In this document: positions 37,623 through 49,317 of the stretch, piece after piece | How positions within the stretch are numbered: position 1 is the first letter of the stretch | Layout: each line of letters begins with the position of its first letter | Assembly (NCBI GenBank): GCA_029891385.1 | Contig: CM057234.1 | Location: 28,196,350-28,260,349 of the forward strand | Length of the DNA stretch: 64,000 bases | Reading direction: 5' to 3' | Origin: Erythroxylum novogranatense | Lineage: Eukaryota > Streptophyta > Magnoliopsida > Malpighiales > Erythroxylaceae | Made by a program: the position numbers and the translations under genes | The notes under the pieces: model-generated | What the model was told of the DNA's origin: nothing | The model's database searches: none | The model's input: only the letters and a program-made list of their open reading frames with translations

Positions 37623-38740
37623 TTAGTAGGCGTTTGATTTGAACACGGGGTTGACTATAGATATAAGTATAATAGTAGAAGAGGACGAAGATGGATATGG
37701 GTATGAAAAATAAAAAAATAATGTTTAGTTTGTAACTTGAGTTTTTGTATTAATACCAATAATATTGTTTGATTTATTGTATTAATGAAAATGAAAGATA
37801 ATATAATACTATTTTTACCCTCAATAAAATGAAAATAATTTGCTCTTTAAACAATAACACCAAATAAATTCAAGAACATCTTTATATAATTGTTAAATTG
37901 TAAAACCAAATAAAATAATTCTTCTCTTTATTCAAAGATTAAGGCTTTATCAAAACAAAAAGGTATGACTTTTATGAAGAAATAGATGTTGGATAAAGAT
38001 GAAGGGCTTGCGTCTTTATACGAAGGTTAAAAACTATTAAAAAAGTGATTATGTTTTGTTGTTTTTGAAAGCCATTAAGAGCTTTACAAATAAATAAACA
38101 AACCCTAATGTAGAAGACGATTAGTTATGCGTTTTTCATATTTAAAAAAAAATTAAAACCATATATGAAAGATTAAATTAAATCACAAAACAATAATTAT
38201 AAGAGAAAAAAAGGAGTAGATTGGTTTTATGATTCTCAGTCAATCTATAGCTATATGTATTTTCACATTATCAAACCATATAGCAGATTGATTATTCTTT
38301 TGATTAAATCATAAAACGAGAATATATAAGAAAAAAAAGAGAGCAAAAGCTTCATTTACAATGAGATGAAATCAGGTTTTATCTAATTTATTTAACATCA
38401 AATTAAAACAAAAGATTTCAGAAAATATACCTGGAGACACAGAACAAAAAATTCCTTCGTTGATAAGACGCAATAAGACAGGATGAGAGATTGTAAGAAA
38501 TTGAGAGCTGATAAAGAAGTAAAGAGTATAGTAGGGCAAAGGCTGAGGATAAAAGAGTAAAAAATAAACGTAATAAAAATTTAGATTAGAATGAAAACTC
38601 GATACCTACCTCCTTGGTGGGTTTAGTAGATTCTCAATTTTAATGAGATAAATCTATTCTTTTAGAATTGAAAAAAAAACAATGTTCTTTACAATTATTT
38701 CATTCCTTTATTTCCAAACCCTCAAACCAAGCGCACCTTA
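37623..38740. mobile_element. Tourist/Harbinger-like MITE, about 1.1 kb
   Basis: The left end contains GCGTTTGATTTGA (about 37630-37642). The complement of the right end contains GCGCTTGGTTTGA (about 38721-38733), 11 of 13 matching. TTA stands outside both ends (37623-37625 and 38738-38740), as the TWA duplication of PIF/Harbinger elements would. The interior is AT-rich, with no transposase or open reading frame of note. The outermost bases differ between ends by an indel, so edges are approximate. Confidence 0.5.
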
Positions 38741-39177
38741 TTCATTTACCAGTTATTAATCTGTAGAAATTTTTGTCTGTAATATACCTAGGTCTCGAAC
38801 TCCCAACGTTTTTTGCTATTCTCCTCAGGAGGACGGGGCAGATTGACAAGGCCTAAGCTTGGTGTGTTTGTCGAAACACAATAGATTCTGTGGGCTCAGG
38901 GAGAAGTTTTCAGAAAGCAATGGGCCGGAGTACTTATACAGTTGTGCACCTTATTCATCAGTCCTTTGCTAATTTTGTTTGTGCTGGATAACTGCTTCAT
39001 TGGCTGACTAATTCTCAAAGACCACCGTCAAAGTCACATCAGGATTCATAATTTCTCCACTTGGAAGGTACGGTTGAGTCATACACAAGCATGGCGAGCC
39101 AAGAGTGAACAAAAGAAGAAGAATTCAAATACAAACACAGGAAATGTTTCCTTGTTTTCTACTCAACGCCCAACCTT
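38741..39177. other. Intergenic DNA
   Basis: Moderately GC-containing, possibly an old relic. No gene recognised on either strand. Confidence 0.45.
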
Positions 39178-39430
39178 TCTTTTTTGTTTTTTTTTATACA
39201 AAGGAAATAACAATATTAAATTAACTCTCGGGAATATATGGTGCCTTGCGCATCTCGTCGAAGGAGCTCCTGGACGCTGAAAAGGGGTTCAGGTAAGAAG
39301 TAAAGCCCCGGGTGTTGGACACCAATAAAGTGAATAAGGTCATCTGCGCACTAGTTATTCTCCCGAAACACGTGCTGAAGCTGAACCGCTCTATTGCAAC
39401 AGCCAATGGATACGATGGCTAATGATTAAT
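39178..39430 (-). pseudogene. Antisense LINE tail (RNase H end)
   Basis: On the minus strand, from about 39400, it reads AVQLQHVFRE, then CADDLIHF, then LPEPLFSVQELLRRDAQG. This is the C-terminal pattern (LQHVFREANxCADxLA ... LL..DARG) of plant LINE RNase H. A broken T-rich run at 39178-39196 would be the poly(A) tail of the minus-strand copy. Only about 70 codons survive, with an in-frame stop. No target duplication was found. Confidence 0.7.
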
Positions 39431-40311
39431 GAAGAAAGTCCCCCTCTTATATTAATCGCAACGCATTTACATTACACGTTGTTACCTCATGCTTTTTGCT
39501 TGCACAATTTACTCATTGCACTTCCCCCCATAATCACGTGCTTTACTAATTTCTTACGTTTATGTTACCACCTCTGTTTTGGTGCGAAGCAAATCTCCTT
39601 TTTAAAGCTGTAACTGATAAAAATACCTAATGTGATTAATAAAAGATGGGAAAGCCCACGAAATACTATCATTAATAATTTGCACTTCTGCTTTAGTTTA
39701 GTAAAAAAAAATTACTTAGAATTCTTATTACATATTTATTTCAAATTATGTTGCTAATTAAAAATTTTTAGTTAAAATTTTTATTAATTACTATTTTCTG
39801 ATTGTATTCAATTTCTTATTAAAGCATGAAAATTATAATCTTTTATCAAGTTCAATCCCAATCGCTTTTGGAATTTAAGTTTAGTTTTTTATCATGTTAC
39901 TTTGAATTTACGGTTTCCTTTAAATTTGTAATTTTTAAAATGAAGAATAGTTTGAAAAATTAAATTTATTATTTTTTAATATTTTGTGTGATTAGTGTAA
40001 ATTGTGACATCTAGTCATATTAAATTTTGTGAATTTGTGAGTGTGCATTACCATATAAATTGCAAATTTCATTATCTAGTGGAATTTTAAGTTTATCTCA
40101 ATGCGACTCAAGCTAAGTTACCCATTATTGCATCTTCTCCGTCTAAATTGGTAGATCCAATAAATATATTTGATAATTTTGACCTAAGATTATTTGTATT
40201 ATTTTGAGATGTCAATGATGTAATAAGCATAATTAGTTGTAATGACTCTCAAATTATATCCTTATGCATGTCTATAAATAACCTAAACTCTATATATAGT
40301 CAATTAAATCA
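39431..40311. other. AT-rich DNA, probably the left part of a decayed retroelement-like unit
   Basis: No gene can be read. The end of this stretch (about 40190-40316) resembles a transcription leader. It carries TATAAATA at 40273-40280 and continues, after removal of the copia insertion at 40317-46719, into the decayed unit starting at 46720. Confidence 0.35.
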
Positions 40312-40316
40312 ATCAC

Positions 40317-40693
40317 TGTTATAAAAGTTAGAAATAATATGGTGTACCACTAATTGTAGATGCACCATTTAATAGTTAGTATACATATGGATTGGTTTGG
40401 TTTTACCTAACACAAGAATGAAGTAGGTGGTTATTGGTTAGGTTTTACCTAACACAAGAATGAGGTAGATGGTTATTGGTTAGGTTTTACCTAACACAAG
40501 AATGAGGTAGATAGTTATTGGTTAGGTTTTACTTAACACAATAACATATATGGAGTAGGTGGTCACATGTGTATTAGATGGTTAAAATGTACTATAAATA
40601 GAAGGGTTAACTTGATGTAAGATACACTATTTTTTCATAAGAAGAATTCTCCTCTCCCAAATATTCTTACATTTTAGTTTCGGTTTTATAACA
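40317..40693 (+). repeat. 5' LTR (377 bp) of the younger copia element
   Basis: Starts TGTTATAAAAG and ends TTTATAACA. TATAAATAG near 40612 is the likely promoter. It contains the 42-bp tandem repeats annotated separately. Confidence 0.9.
40399..40548 (+). repeat. 42-bp tandem palindromic repeats in the 5' LTR
   Basis: Three units (40399-40440, 40441-40482, 40483-40524) and a partial fourth. At each junction stands the hairpin GTTAGGT-TTT-ACCTAAC. ACCTAAC resembles the AC-type motif recognised by plant MYB factors. They lie about 90-210 bases upstream of the TATA box, a position suited to an LTR enhancer. Confidence 0.85.
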
Positions 40694-41435
40694 CGTTATT
40701 AGCACGAGGCTCTCATTTCTAAAATTCGGTTTATCAACATCAAGCAATCGTAAGGTTCTTCCGTCTATCTATATCGTACAAACGTTATTCGGTTTACGTA
40801 CATCAAACAAACGTAAGTTCTTCCGTTTATTTATCCTAGTTACGATGTTGTTAAAAAAAGTTCTTCTTTTTATCTACATTAATTCTACTTATAATATGAT
40901 TAAAACAAATTATACACGACTCATTTTTTTTACCTTCTTTAAATAATGAAAAGTTATTACCACCTCTAAATACGTAATTTATTGTATAGTATACATCATC
41001 GATGTTTAAAATAAAATAAAAAATATATAACGGTTATATATATAATGGTAATATATATATATATATATAAATATAACGGTAAATTTATAACGACTAGGTA
41101 ACGGTAAATTTTTTTTTCTATAAATAGATACCACTCCTTCATAATTTACTTCATCCCTACAAACTATTTCTTACCTCAAATTTCTTACAAAATTTTTTTT
41201 CAAATGTTGTCCGCTATTTCATTTTTTTGTATCATTATCATCATTATATATCTTTGTTTCATTTTTAGTGTAGAGCTAAATAATTCAGTTCGCATATATT
41301 TTCTCTTAGTAATACCATGTATTATGATCCCTATGTTGCTTCTTGGCATAGCATTTGAGCAAGGCATGTAATTTATTTAATGTAATATCGATTTGAATAC
41401 ATGTATTAATTATTTCTCTCTATATAGTTGCCAAC

Positions 41436-42508
41436 ATGTCCAATCTTGCCAAAATTGAGTTCGCTGCTCTTGATGTTGCGGGCCATAATTATATGCCGTG
41501 GATGATTGATGTTGAAATGCATCTTGAATCAATGGATCTTTTAGATACCATTAAAGAAAATAATACAACATCAAAACAAAATAAAGCCAAAGCGATGATC
41601 TTCATTCGTCGTCATCTTGATGAGGATTAAAAGAGAATACCTCACAATTAAAGATCCAAGTCATTTGTGGAAAAATTTACAAGAAAGATATGACCATCAA
41701 AAGGAGGTTTTACTTGAAGCTTCGTGATGAATGGAGCGCTTACGCTTCAAGATTTTAAAAAGTCAATGAGTATAACTCAGCTATGTTTAGAATTGTCTCA
41801 CAACTAAAATTTTGTGGGCAAACAATCACTGAGGAAGATATGTTAGAAAAAACATACTCCACCCTCCACGCATCAAATGTAACATTGCAACAACAATATC
41901 GAGTGCGTGGATTTAAAAATACTCGACCGATTTCATGCCTCCTTGTGAGTAGAGAAGAATAATAAACTTTTGATGAAAAATCATCAATCCCGCCTCTTCG
42001 GGCGACGACATTTTCAGAAGCAAATATTGCAATTCGAAATGAAAGAAAAAATCATCATGGGCCTAGTCGTGGTCGCGGTCGTGGTCGTGATCGTGACCAT
42101 GGTCGTAACTATATTCGTGGCCGTGGTCGTGGACGTGGCCGAGGAAGTTATCCATATAACTCTCTTCAAAGAAATACGAGCCACCACAATAACAAACACC
42201 ATATTAATGATGTTCATGGAAGTTCTTATCGGACTTCAGGAGATTCTTGCCTTAGATGTGGTACAAAAAGACATTGGGCTAAAGTTTGTAAAGTTCCTGA
42301 ACATCTATGTCAGTTATACAAAGCATCCTTAAAAGGGAAAGAAAAGGAAGTAAATTTTACTGAACAACACCCTTTAGGTGATTCAACTGACCTTGGTACT
42401 TTTGATTTTGATTTCATTGAGAATCATAATCCTTCGATGACTCTACATATCCAATGCTTGGATTTTACCGATGATTTTGTGGATCGGGGCATTGTTGGTG
42501 GCGAGTAA
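41436..42508 (+). pseudogene. Copia gag, broken
   Basis: ATG at 41436 begins MSNLAKIEFAALDVAG, typical of copia Gag. The frame breaks at the TAA near 41628, then resumes in other frames (KIKDPSHLWKNLQERYDHQK). An arginine-glycine-rich block (42057-42145) is followed by a CCHC knuckle (CLRCGTKRHWAKVCKVPEHLC, 42247-42310; His and final Cys present). It ends at the TAA 42506-42508. Gag forms the virus-like particle and packages RNA. Confidence 0.8.
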
Positions 42509-42728
42509 TGGAAATTAAAATAACGTACTTATGTTTGTGTTAAGTATTATTATGCTTATTATGTCACTCGGTTTCAATTGCTTGTTATGTTACTAGTTTC
42601 AATTACGTGATTGTTTTAAGTTAACATAACATCTTTTCTCTTTATTCTTGCAATTTTCTCATTATATTATTTATTTTATGTGAAGTTTTGATATGGATCG
42701 CTTACGTAAGAGGAGCGGAAAATAATGA

Positions 42729-45700
42729 TAATTTATGCATACCAGATAGTGGCACAACGCACACTATCCTGAAAGATAAGAGGTTCTTTTCAGAATTAAA
42801 ACCAACAAAACAATTGTGAACACAATATCAGGTCCTACAGACTTGATTGAAGGAATTGGCAAGGCAAATTTCACATTACCAAATGGCACAAAGTTCACAA
42901 TACATGATGCCTTATTTGCGCCAAAGTCTAAAAGAAATTTGTTGAGTTTTAATGATATATATTCTCATCAATATGATACTCAGTCTGCAACTGAGGGAAA
43001 TATGAAATATATGTATCTTACAACCTGTAAATCAGGAAAGATAAACATATTGGAAAAACTACCAATGCTCCCTACTGGATTGCATTATACATATATAAAT
43101 GTGATGGAATCTAATATGGTAGTGAAAGCAAAACACATTGATCCTTTAATGATATCTATTTGGCATGATCGTCTGGGTCATCCAGGATCAACAATGATGC
43201 AAAAAATAATTGAGAATACACATGGACATCCATTGAGTAATAAAATGATTACTCAAATAAATAAGAGTCCATGTACATCTTGTTCTCTTGGAAAACTGAT
43301 CATAAGGCCATCACCAGCTAAAATAAAATTGGAATCACCTGTTTTTCTTGAACGTATTCAAGGTGATATATGTGGACCAATTCATCCACCATGTGGACCA
43401 TTTCGATATTTTATGGTATTGATAGATGCCTCTAGCAGATGGTCTCACGTTTTTCTACTATCAACTCGTATTAGGACATTTCTAAGATTTCTTGCACAAA
43501 TTATTAAATTACGAGCACAATTTCCTGACTATACAATAAAGAAAGTCAGACTCGATAATGCTGGTGAATTCACATCCCAAACTTTCAATGACTATTGTAT
43601 GTCAACTGGGATTAGGGTCGAGCATCCTGTTGCTCACGTGCATACTCAAAATGGTTTAGCTGAATCTTTAATTAAACGCCTTCAGCTTATTGCTAGACCA
43701 TTGATGATGAGAACAAAGCTTCCAATTTTCGTATGGAGTCGTGCAATTTTACATGCTGAGGCATTAATTCGCATCCGACCAAGTGCATATCATACATACT
43801 CCCCACTACAACTTGCATTTGGTCAAGAGCCAAATATCTCCCATTTGAGAATTTTTGGTTTATGCAAAGATATGTGCCTATTGCACCACCACAACGTAGT
43901 AAAATGGGACCTCAAAGAAGATTGGGGATATATGTCGGCTATGAAAGTAAATCTATTATTAGATATCTTGAACCTCAAACAGGTGATATGTTTACAACAC
44001 GTTTTGCTGATTATCATTTTGATGAAAATACTTTCCCGACATTAGGGGGAGATAATAAACAGCTGATGAAAGAAATTACATGGTGCGAACCATCATTATT
44101 GTATCTTGATCAACGCACAAAACAATGCGAAATAGAAGTGCAAAGAATTGTGCATTTGCAAAGAATTGCAAATCAATTACCAGATGCTTTCACAGATACA
44201 AAAAGAGTGACTAAATCATTTATACCAGCTGTAAATGCTCTTACTCGGATTGAAATCCCAAAAGGACAATCTGAGAACATGGTCACTCATGAATCTACGA
44301 CACGCATGAAGTGTGGTAGACCAATCGGTTCCAAAGATAAAAATCCTCGAAAAAGAAAAGGAGCAAATGTGATTAATGACCCCAAGATAGATAAAAGTGT
44401 TCCTCTAGAAACACAAGATGAGGATAGTGTCCCAGAAGAGACACAAACTGACATTAATCAAGAAATCGCAATTAATTATATTCACACAAAAGAATTATGG
44501 AACCGGAATGATATGAAAGAGATTGATGAAATATTTTCTTATGCTATAGCATGTGATATCCTCAATGAAAATGAAGATCCCGAACCAAGATCTATCATTG
44601 AATGTCAAAATAGACATGATTGGGTTCAATGGAAAGATGCTATTGAAGCTGAATTAAATTCTCTTAACAAGCGTAATGTGTTTGGATCTATTGTCCTTAC
44701 ACCCCAAAGTGTAAAGCCCGTAGGTTACAAATGGGTTTTGTTCAAAACGAAATGAGAAAAATGAGATTGTGAGATACAAAGCTCGACTTGTTGCACAAGG
44801 TTTTCTCAAAGACCGTAATTGACTATGAACAAACATACTCTCCTGTTATGGATACAATTACGTTTAGATATTTAATCGACAACAGTTCTTCGAAACCGGA
44901 AATGCGTCTTATGGATGTTATTACACTTACTGCGGATCACTTGATAGTGATATTTACATGAAAATCCTGAAGGATTCAAAATGCTGCAGATTAAAATCAC
45001 ATCCAAAGGAAATGTATTCGATCAAATTGCAAAGATCCTTATATGGACTAAAGCAACTGACGCATGTGGTACAATCGTCTAAGCGAGTATCTATTAAAGA
45101 AAGGATATGTAAATAGTCCTATTTGCCCTTGCGTTTTTATAAAGAAAACAACATCCGGATATGTGATTATCGCTGTCTATGTTGACGATTTGAATATCAT
45201 TGGTACTGCTAAAGAAATCCAAGAAACAGTGGTGTACTTAAAGAAGGAATTTGAAATGAAAGATCTTGGAAAAACTAAATATTGTCTTGGTCTGCAAATT
45301 GAACATAGACCAAGCGAAATATTTGTGCATCAATCGACATATACAGAAAAGGTATTGAGGCGTTTTAATATGGATAAAGCAACTCCATTAAGTACACCAA
45401 TGGTTGGTAGATCGCTTAATGTTGAGAAGGATCCATTTCGCCCTTGCGAAGAAAACGAAGAAGTTCTTAATTCTAAAACACCATATCTAAGTGCGATAGG
45501 AGCTCTCATGTATCTTGCTAATTGCATTAGACCTGATATAGCTTTTGCTGTTAATCTACTAGCAAGATTTAGTTCATCTCCTACGAAAAGGCACTGGAAT
45601 GAAATTAAACATCTATTCCGCTATCTTCGAGGTACAATTGATTTGGGATTATTTTACACTAAAAATGCAAAACAAGTTTTGGTTGGTTATGCAGATGCAG

Positions 45701-46177
45701 GTTACTTATCAGATCCGCATAAAGCCAGATCCCAAACTGGTTATGTATTTACGTATGGAGGCACTGTAATTTCTTGGAGTTCACAGAAACAAACACTTGT
45801 TGCTACTTCTTCAAATCATGTTGAAATCATTGCACTTCATGAAGCAAGCCGAGAATGTGTATGGTTAAGGTCAATGACGCACCACATTTTAACAACTTGT
45901 GACTTATCGACCAACAAAGAACCAACAATCATATTTAAAGACAATGCAGCATGTATCGCTCAAATAAAGGAGGGTTATATCAAAAGTGATAGAACCAAAC
46001 ATATCCCTCCGAAATTTTTCCAATTCACCCAAGATCTCGACAAGAGCAAAGAAATTAACATCCAAAGATATTCAATCAAGCAACAATGTCATGGATCTTT
46101 TCACAAAGGCACTTCCTACTATATCTTTCAGGAAGCATGTCCACGAGATTGGAATGCGACATCTAAAAAATTTATGA
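42729..46177 (+). pseudogene. Copia pol (protease, integrase, reverse transcriptase, RNase H), broken
   Basis: The protease motif CIPDSGTTHTILKDKRFF begins near 42735. The GAG_pre-integrase HDRLGHPG is near 43163. The integrase core (42816-43860 is a long open stretch) has GDICGP, RLDNAGEFTS and QNGLAESLIKR, so the catalytic D, D and E are all present. Reverse transcriptase starts near 44610 (WVQWKDAIEAELNSL, GYKWVL); it shifts frame at about 44755 and is scrambled until 45064. It then continues with an intact AVYVDDL (catalytic DD, about 45184-45189). RNase H includes VGYADAGYLSDPHKARSQTG, and the last part (to 46177) is in another frame. Few lesions relative to length suggest recent loss of function. 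Confidence 0.85.
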
Positions 46178-46345
46178 GGAAGAGCTCATTGTGTTAAATG
46201 AGGGGGAGCTTACGCAGTTGCACTCTTTTTCCCTTATCATAGTTTTTATCCCACTGGGTTTTTCCTGATAAGGTTTTTAACGAGGCAACACCAAATGCGT
46301 TTAAAGGCCAGAGAAGAGACAATTATATGGCACACCAAGGGGGAG

Positions 46346-46719
46346 TGTTATAAAAGATAGAAATAATATGGTGTACCACTAATTGTAGATGCACCATTTA
46401 ATAGTTAGTATACATATGGATTGGTTTGGTTTTACCTAACACAAGAATGAAGTAGGTGGTTATTGGTTAGGTTTTACCTAACACAAGAATGAGGTAGATG
46501 GTTATTGGTTAGGTTTTACCTAACACAAGAATGAGGTAGATGGTTATTGGTTAGGTTTTACCTAACACATAACATATATAAATAGTGGTCACATGTGTAT
46601 TAGGTGGTTAAAATGTACTATAAATAGAAGGGTTAACTTGATGTAAGATACACCATTTTTTCATAAGAAGAATTCTCCTCTCCCAAATATTTTTACATTT
46701 TAGTTTCGATTTTATAACA
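46346..46719 (+). repeat. 3' LTR (374 bp) of the younger copia element
   Basis: About 97% identical to the 5' LTR by eye and carrying the same three 42-bp units (46428-46469, 46470-46511, 46512-46553). The main difference is a small indel cluster around 46570. Confidence 0.9.
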
Positions 46720-46724
46720 ATCAC

Positions 46725-49312
46725 AATCTTTTTACAAATATCAATTTGAGTCAAACTTTAATCCATTAGATAGAAAGATGGAGTTGATTTTGAAACATTT
46801 AGCTAAACATGAAATTGGGAAACTTGTTAAGTTTGTCGAGAAACAAACTGGTCCATCCAACATAAACACAAAGGCAACTTGAATTTAGGGGGGTAACATG
46901 ACATAATTAATAGGTCTACCGCTAGGACACGTGTACTAGTTGTCGTTTCACTTAACCTAAGTAAAATGTATAACATTGAAATTGTTAACCTTTTTATAGA
47001 TTACCCACCACTTGATGGATGAAATTACTAGACTAGAGCTAATGGTAATAGGGGTAGAGACCAAAATTTTCTATAAAAATAAGGATAGAGAGATCATGAT
47101 AGATAATTTAGACCATCACAAAAAGGATTATCATGAAGTCATCTAAGATTATAACTACTAAATTTGATGGTGCTATAGATGGTTTTGTAATTTTTTTGAT
47201 TGGTTAATTCCTATTTAAGAATAACTTGATTAGTATAGCAAGATTGATATTGAGCGAATTTGGCTTGCTAAAACAAAATTAACTAAGTTTGCTAAAATTG
47301 ACAAAATGTGTTTCAAGATATAAGGAATTCCTTTAAACCCACAAAATTTAGATGAAACAATCGCTATAGCCTATAAGTTTTATTGAGACATTCTAATGAC
47401 CCCGAGGACAATATCCTTTTTCAATTACTTATTAAGTTAGTTATACTTAAACTAATTCACACCATATTGTTGAATTTTAAAATATAGATATAATTTATAT
47501 AGACCAATTATTTAATGATGTTGCAAAAGTTGGAATAAATTTAAGAACTAACCTAAGAAAATTACCAAATAATAATCATCTCATAAAAGTACAAAACATA
47601 ACAAGTTTAGAAGATACTCCTCGCTAAGTTTATGTGAAAATAAAATTCTTAAAAAGAACATAGTCTTTTATGATCACAATCAGTAAGATTAGAAAAACTT
47701 ATTAGGTTTATCAACTCGAACATCAAATGAAATAGTAGGAAAGAATACATAATAATTAGTTGATGAATTAGTTAATATTAAAAGACAAGTTCAAGAATTA
47801 TCAAGTCATCTTAATAATACATTATGAGTCTTACCAAGTAATTATTTGAATTATTATATAACAAATTAATATTGAAATTCAATTAAAGGAATTAATTACG
47901 TAATACAACCATTATTAAATAAAAATCAAAATGATCAATCACAAAATTTAATGAATTTAATGAAATTCACAAATATTAGAACATTTAATTACTAAAATTA
48001 ATAGTATAATAATAAATATTGACTATAAATGCTATGAAAAATTACTTAAAGACTAGATCAAATAGATGAAAACTAGAAAATCAAAAGTGATATCACACCT
48101 ATCTATCTCATCTACCTTATCTAATATAACGTTAGTTAAACTATGGCGAATATAGAAACAAATATAAAAATCAGTTAGAAGAAATTAGCCAATTAGTTAA
48201 TGCATTAACTTTAGATAAAGAAAATAATTCTTTAAAATATGAAACTATAAATCCAATTACTGACCAAGATGAAATAATTTACAGATATGAATCAGACCAA
48301 GAAGTATATATGGAACAACCATCTTCTTCTTCATAAAACATGTTGAACAAACTGAAACAAGTCAAAATGGAGAAAAGAAAAGAAAGAGAAACCAAACAAA
48401 ATATGACTAGAATTAAAAACTAGTTAATCAAGAAAATTAAATTGTTTTGGTTATTATAGAAAAGACAATAAAATACTAAAATTTCTAACTAAATATTCAC
48501 CAAAACATGTAACATTAGGACCAGATGGAATCTTAAATTTAGACTGCTTATCTCCAAAAATTATTACTTGAATGGTCTAATAGATTACCACTAGTCATTC
48601 AATTAGAAAAACCTTTTGAAAGAATAACTAATATAAGTACCTTATGGAATTTTATAACTTATAACTACTGGTATAATATAATGTAAGCATTGAACCTCTA
48701 TTTGGCATGTAAAAATAAAAGCTCATTCCTAAACTCCCTGTCCAAACTCTTAAATTCTCACCCAACCTCTGAAATTGGCATTAGAGATCATCAAGTAGAA
48801 ATAGGTATTTTAAATGCATTTTTTTATTTTTATGTCATTATGTTTATTCATCTAATGCATAGTCCAAACCTCTGTTACTTCATTAGGTCAACTATTGATG
48901 GTTAATTTAGCTAATATTTTATTTAGAATCAACTTATTATTGATTAACTTTGGAACAATTAATTTTTCTTCAAGTCTTATTAATTCTGGGGTCATCCTCT
49001 AACTCATGAAAAGTGACTTAGAAGACACATGTGAATTAGTAGTGGTACCACGAAGCAATTAGAACATCCTTTTTATTTTGTTTTGAAGAAATAAAAGCTT
49101 GTACTAAAGAAGAAGAAACAAGTTTAGGGAGGTAAATCTGATACAAGGGAATAATCAATCAAGTTGAACATTCAAAAACTAAACCTATAATAGGGAAATA
49201 TCTAGCGAGTTGAAAATTAAAAGTTGTAATTATAGGATTAAATAGTAACCTTTCTCAATATCTTAAGTTATTCTAGTTGAGGTAGGTCTGATTGGGAAAC
49301 AAGATCAAGGCT
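46725..49312 (+). pseudogene. Decayed retroelement-like unit, class undetermined
   Basis: Very AT-rich, with stops throughout, but fragments of coding sequence are visible. A Gag-like start (TTKFDGAIDGFV) lies near 47157-47192. An acidic block ends in a serine run near 48330. A block with the words LGPDG and RLPLVIQLEKPF lies near 48517-48620. I cannot decide between a Ty3-gypsy-type element and an old integrated pararetrovirus copy. No terminal repeat, protease or polymerase active site is readable, and it is certainly non-functional. The copia element at 40317-46719 is inserted at its left side. Confidence 0.35.
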
Positions 49313-49317
49313 AGTGG

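Larger units (their letters stand above)
40312..46724 (+). mobile_element. Ty1-copia element with repeat-bearing LTRs, TSD ATCAC
   Basis: LTRs at 40317-40693 and 46346-46719 differ at only about ten positions by eye, so this is the younger of the two complete copia insertions. ATCAC at 40312-40316 recurs at 46720-46724. The purine tract CCAAGGGGGAG (46335-46345) abuts the right LTR. After the left LTR the leader reads CGTTATTAGCACGAG, which is not the standard initiator tRNA-Met site; I cannot assign the primer tRNA. Gag and pol are complete in extent but carry stops and frameshifts. Confidence 0.9.

Noticed and set aside
37311..37637. 108-codon plus-strand frame
   Set aside because: It is an alternative frame across a LINE RNase H tail and its poly(A); the real frame is the one containing HVYREGNQC.
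42014..42217. Thr-rich minus-strand frame
   Set aside because: Shadow of the Arg-Gly-rich segment of copia gag on the plus strand.
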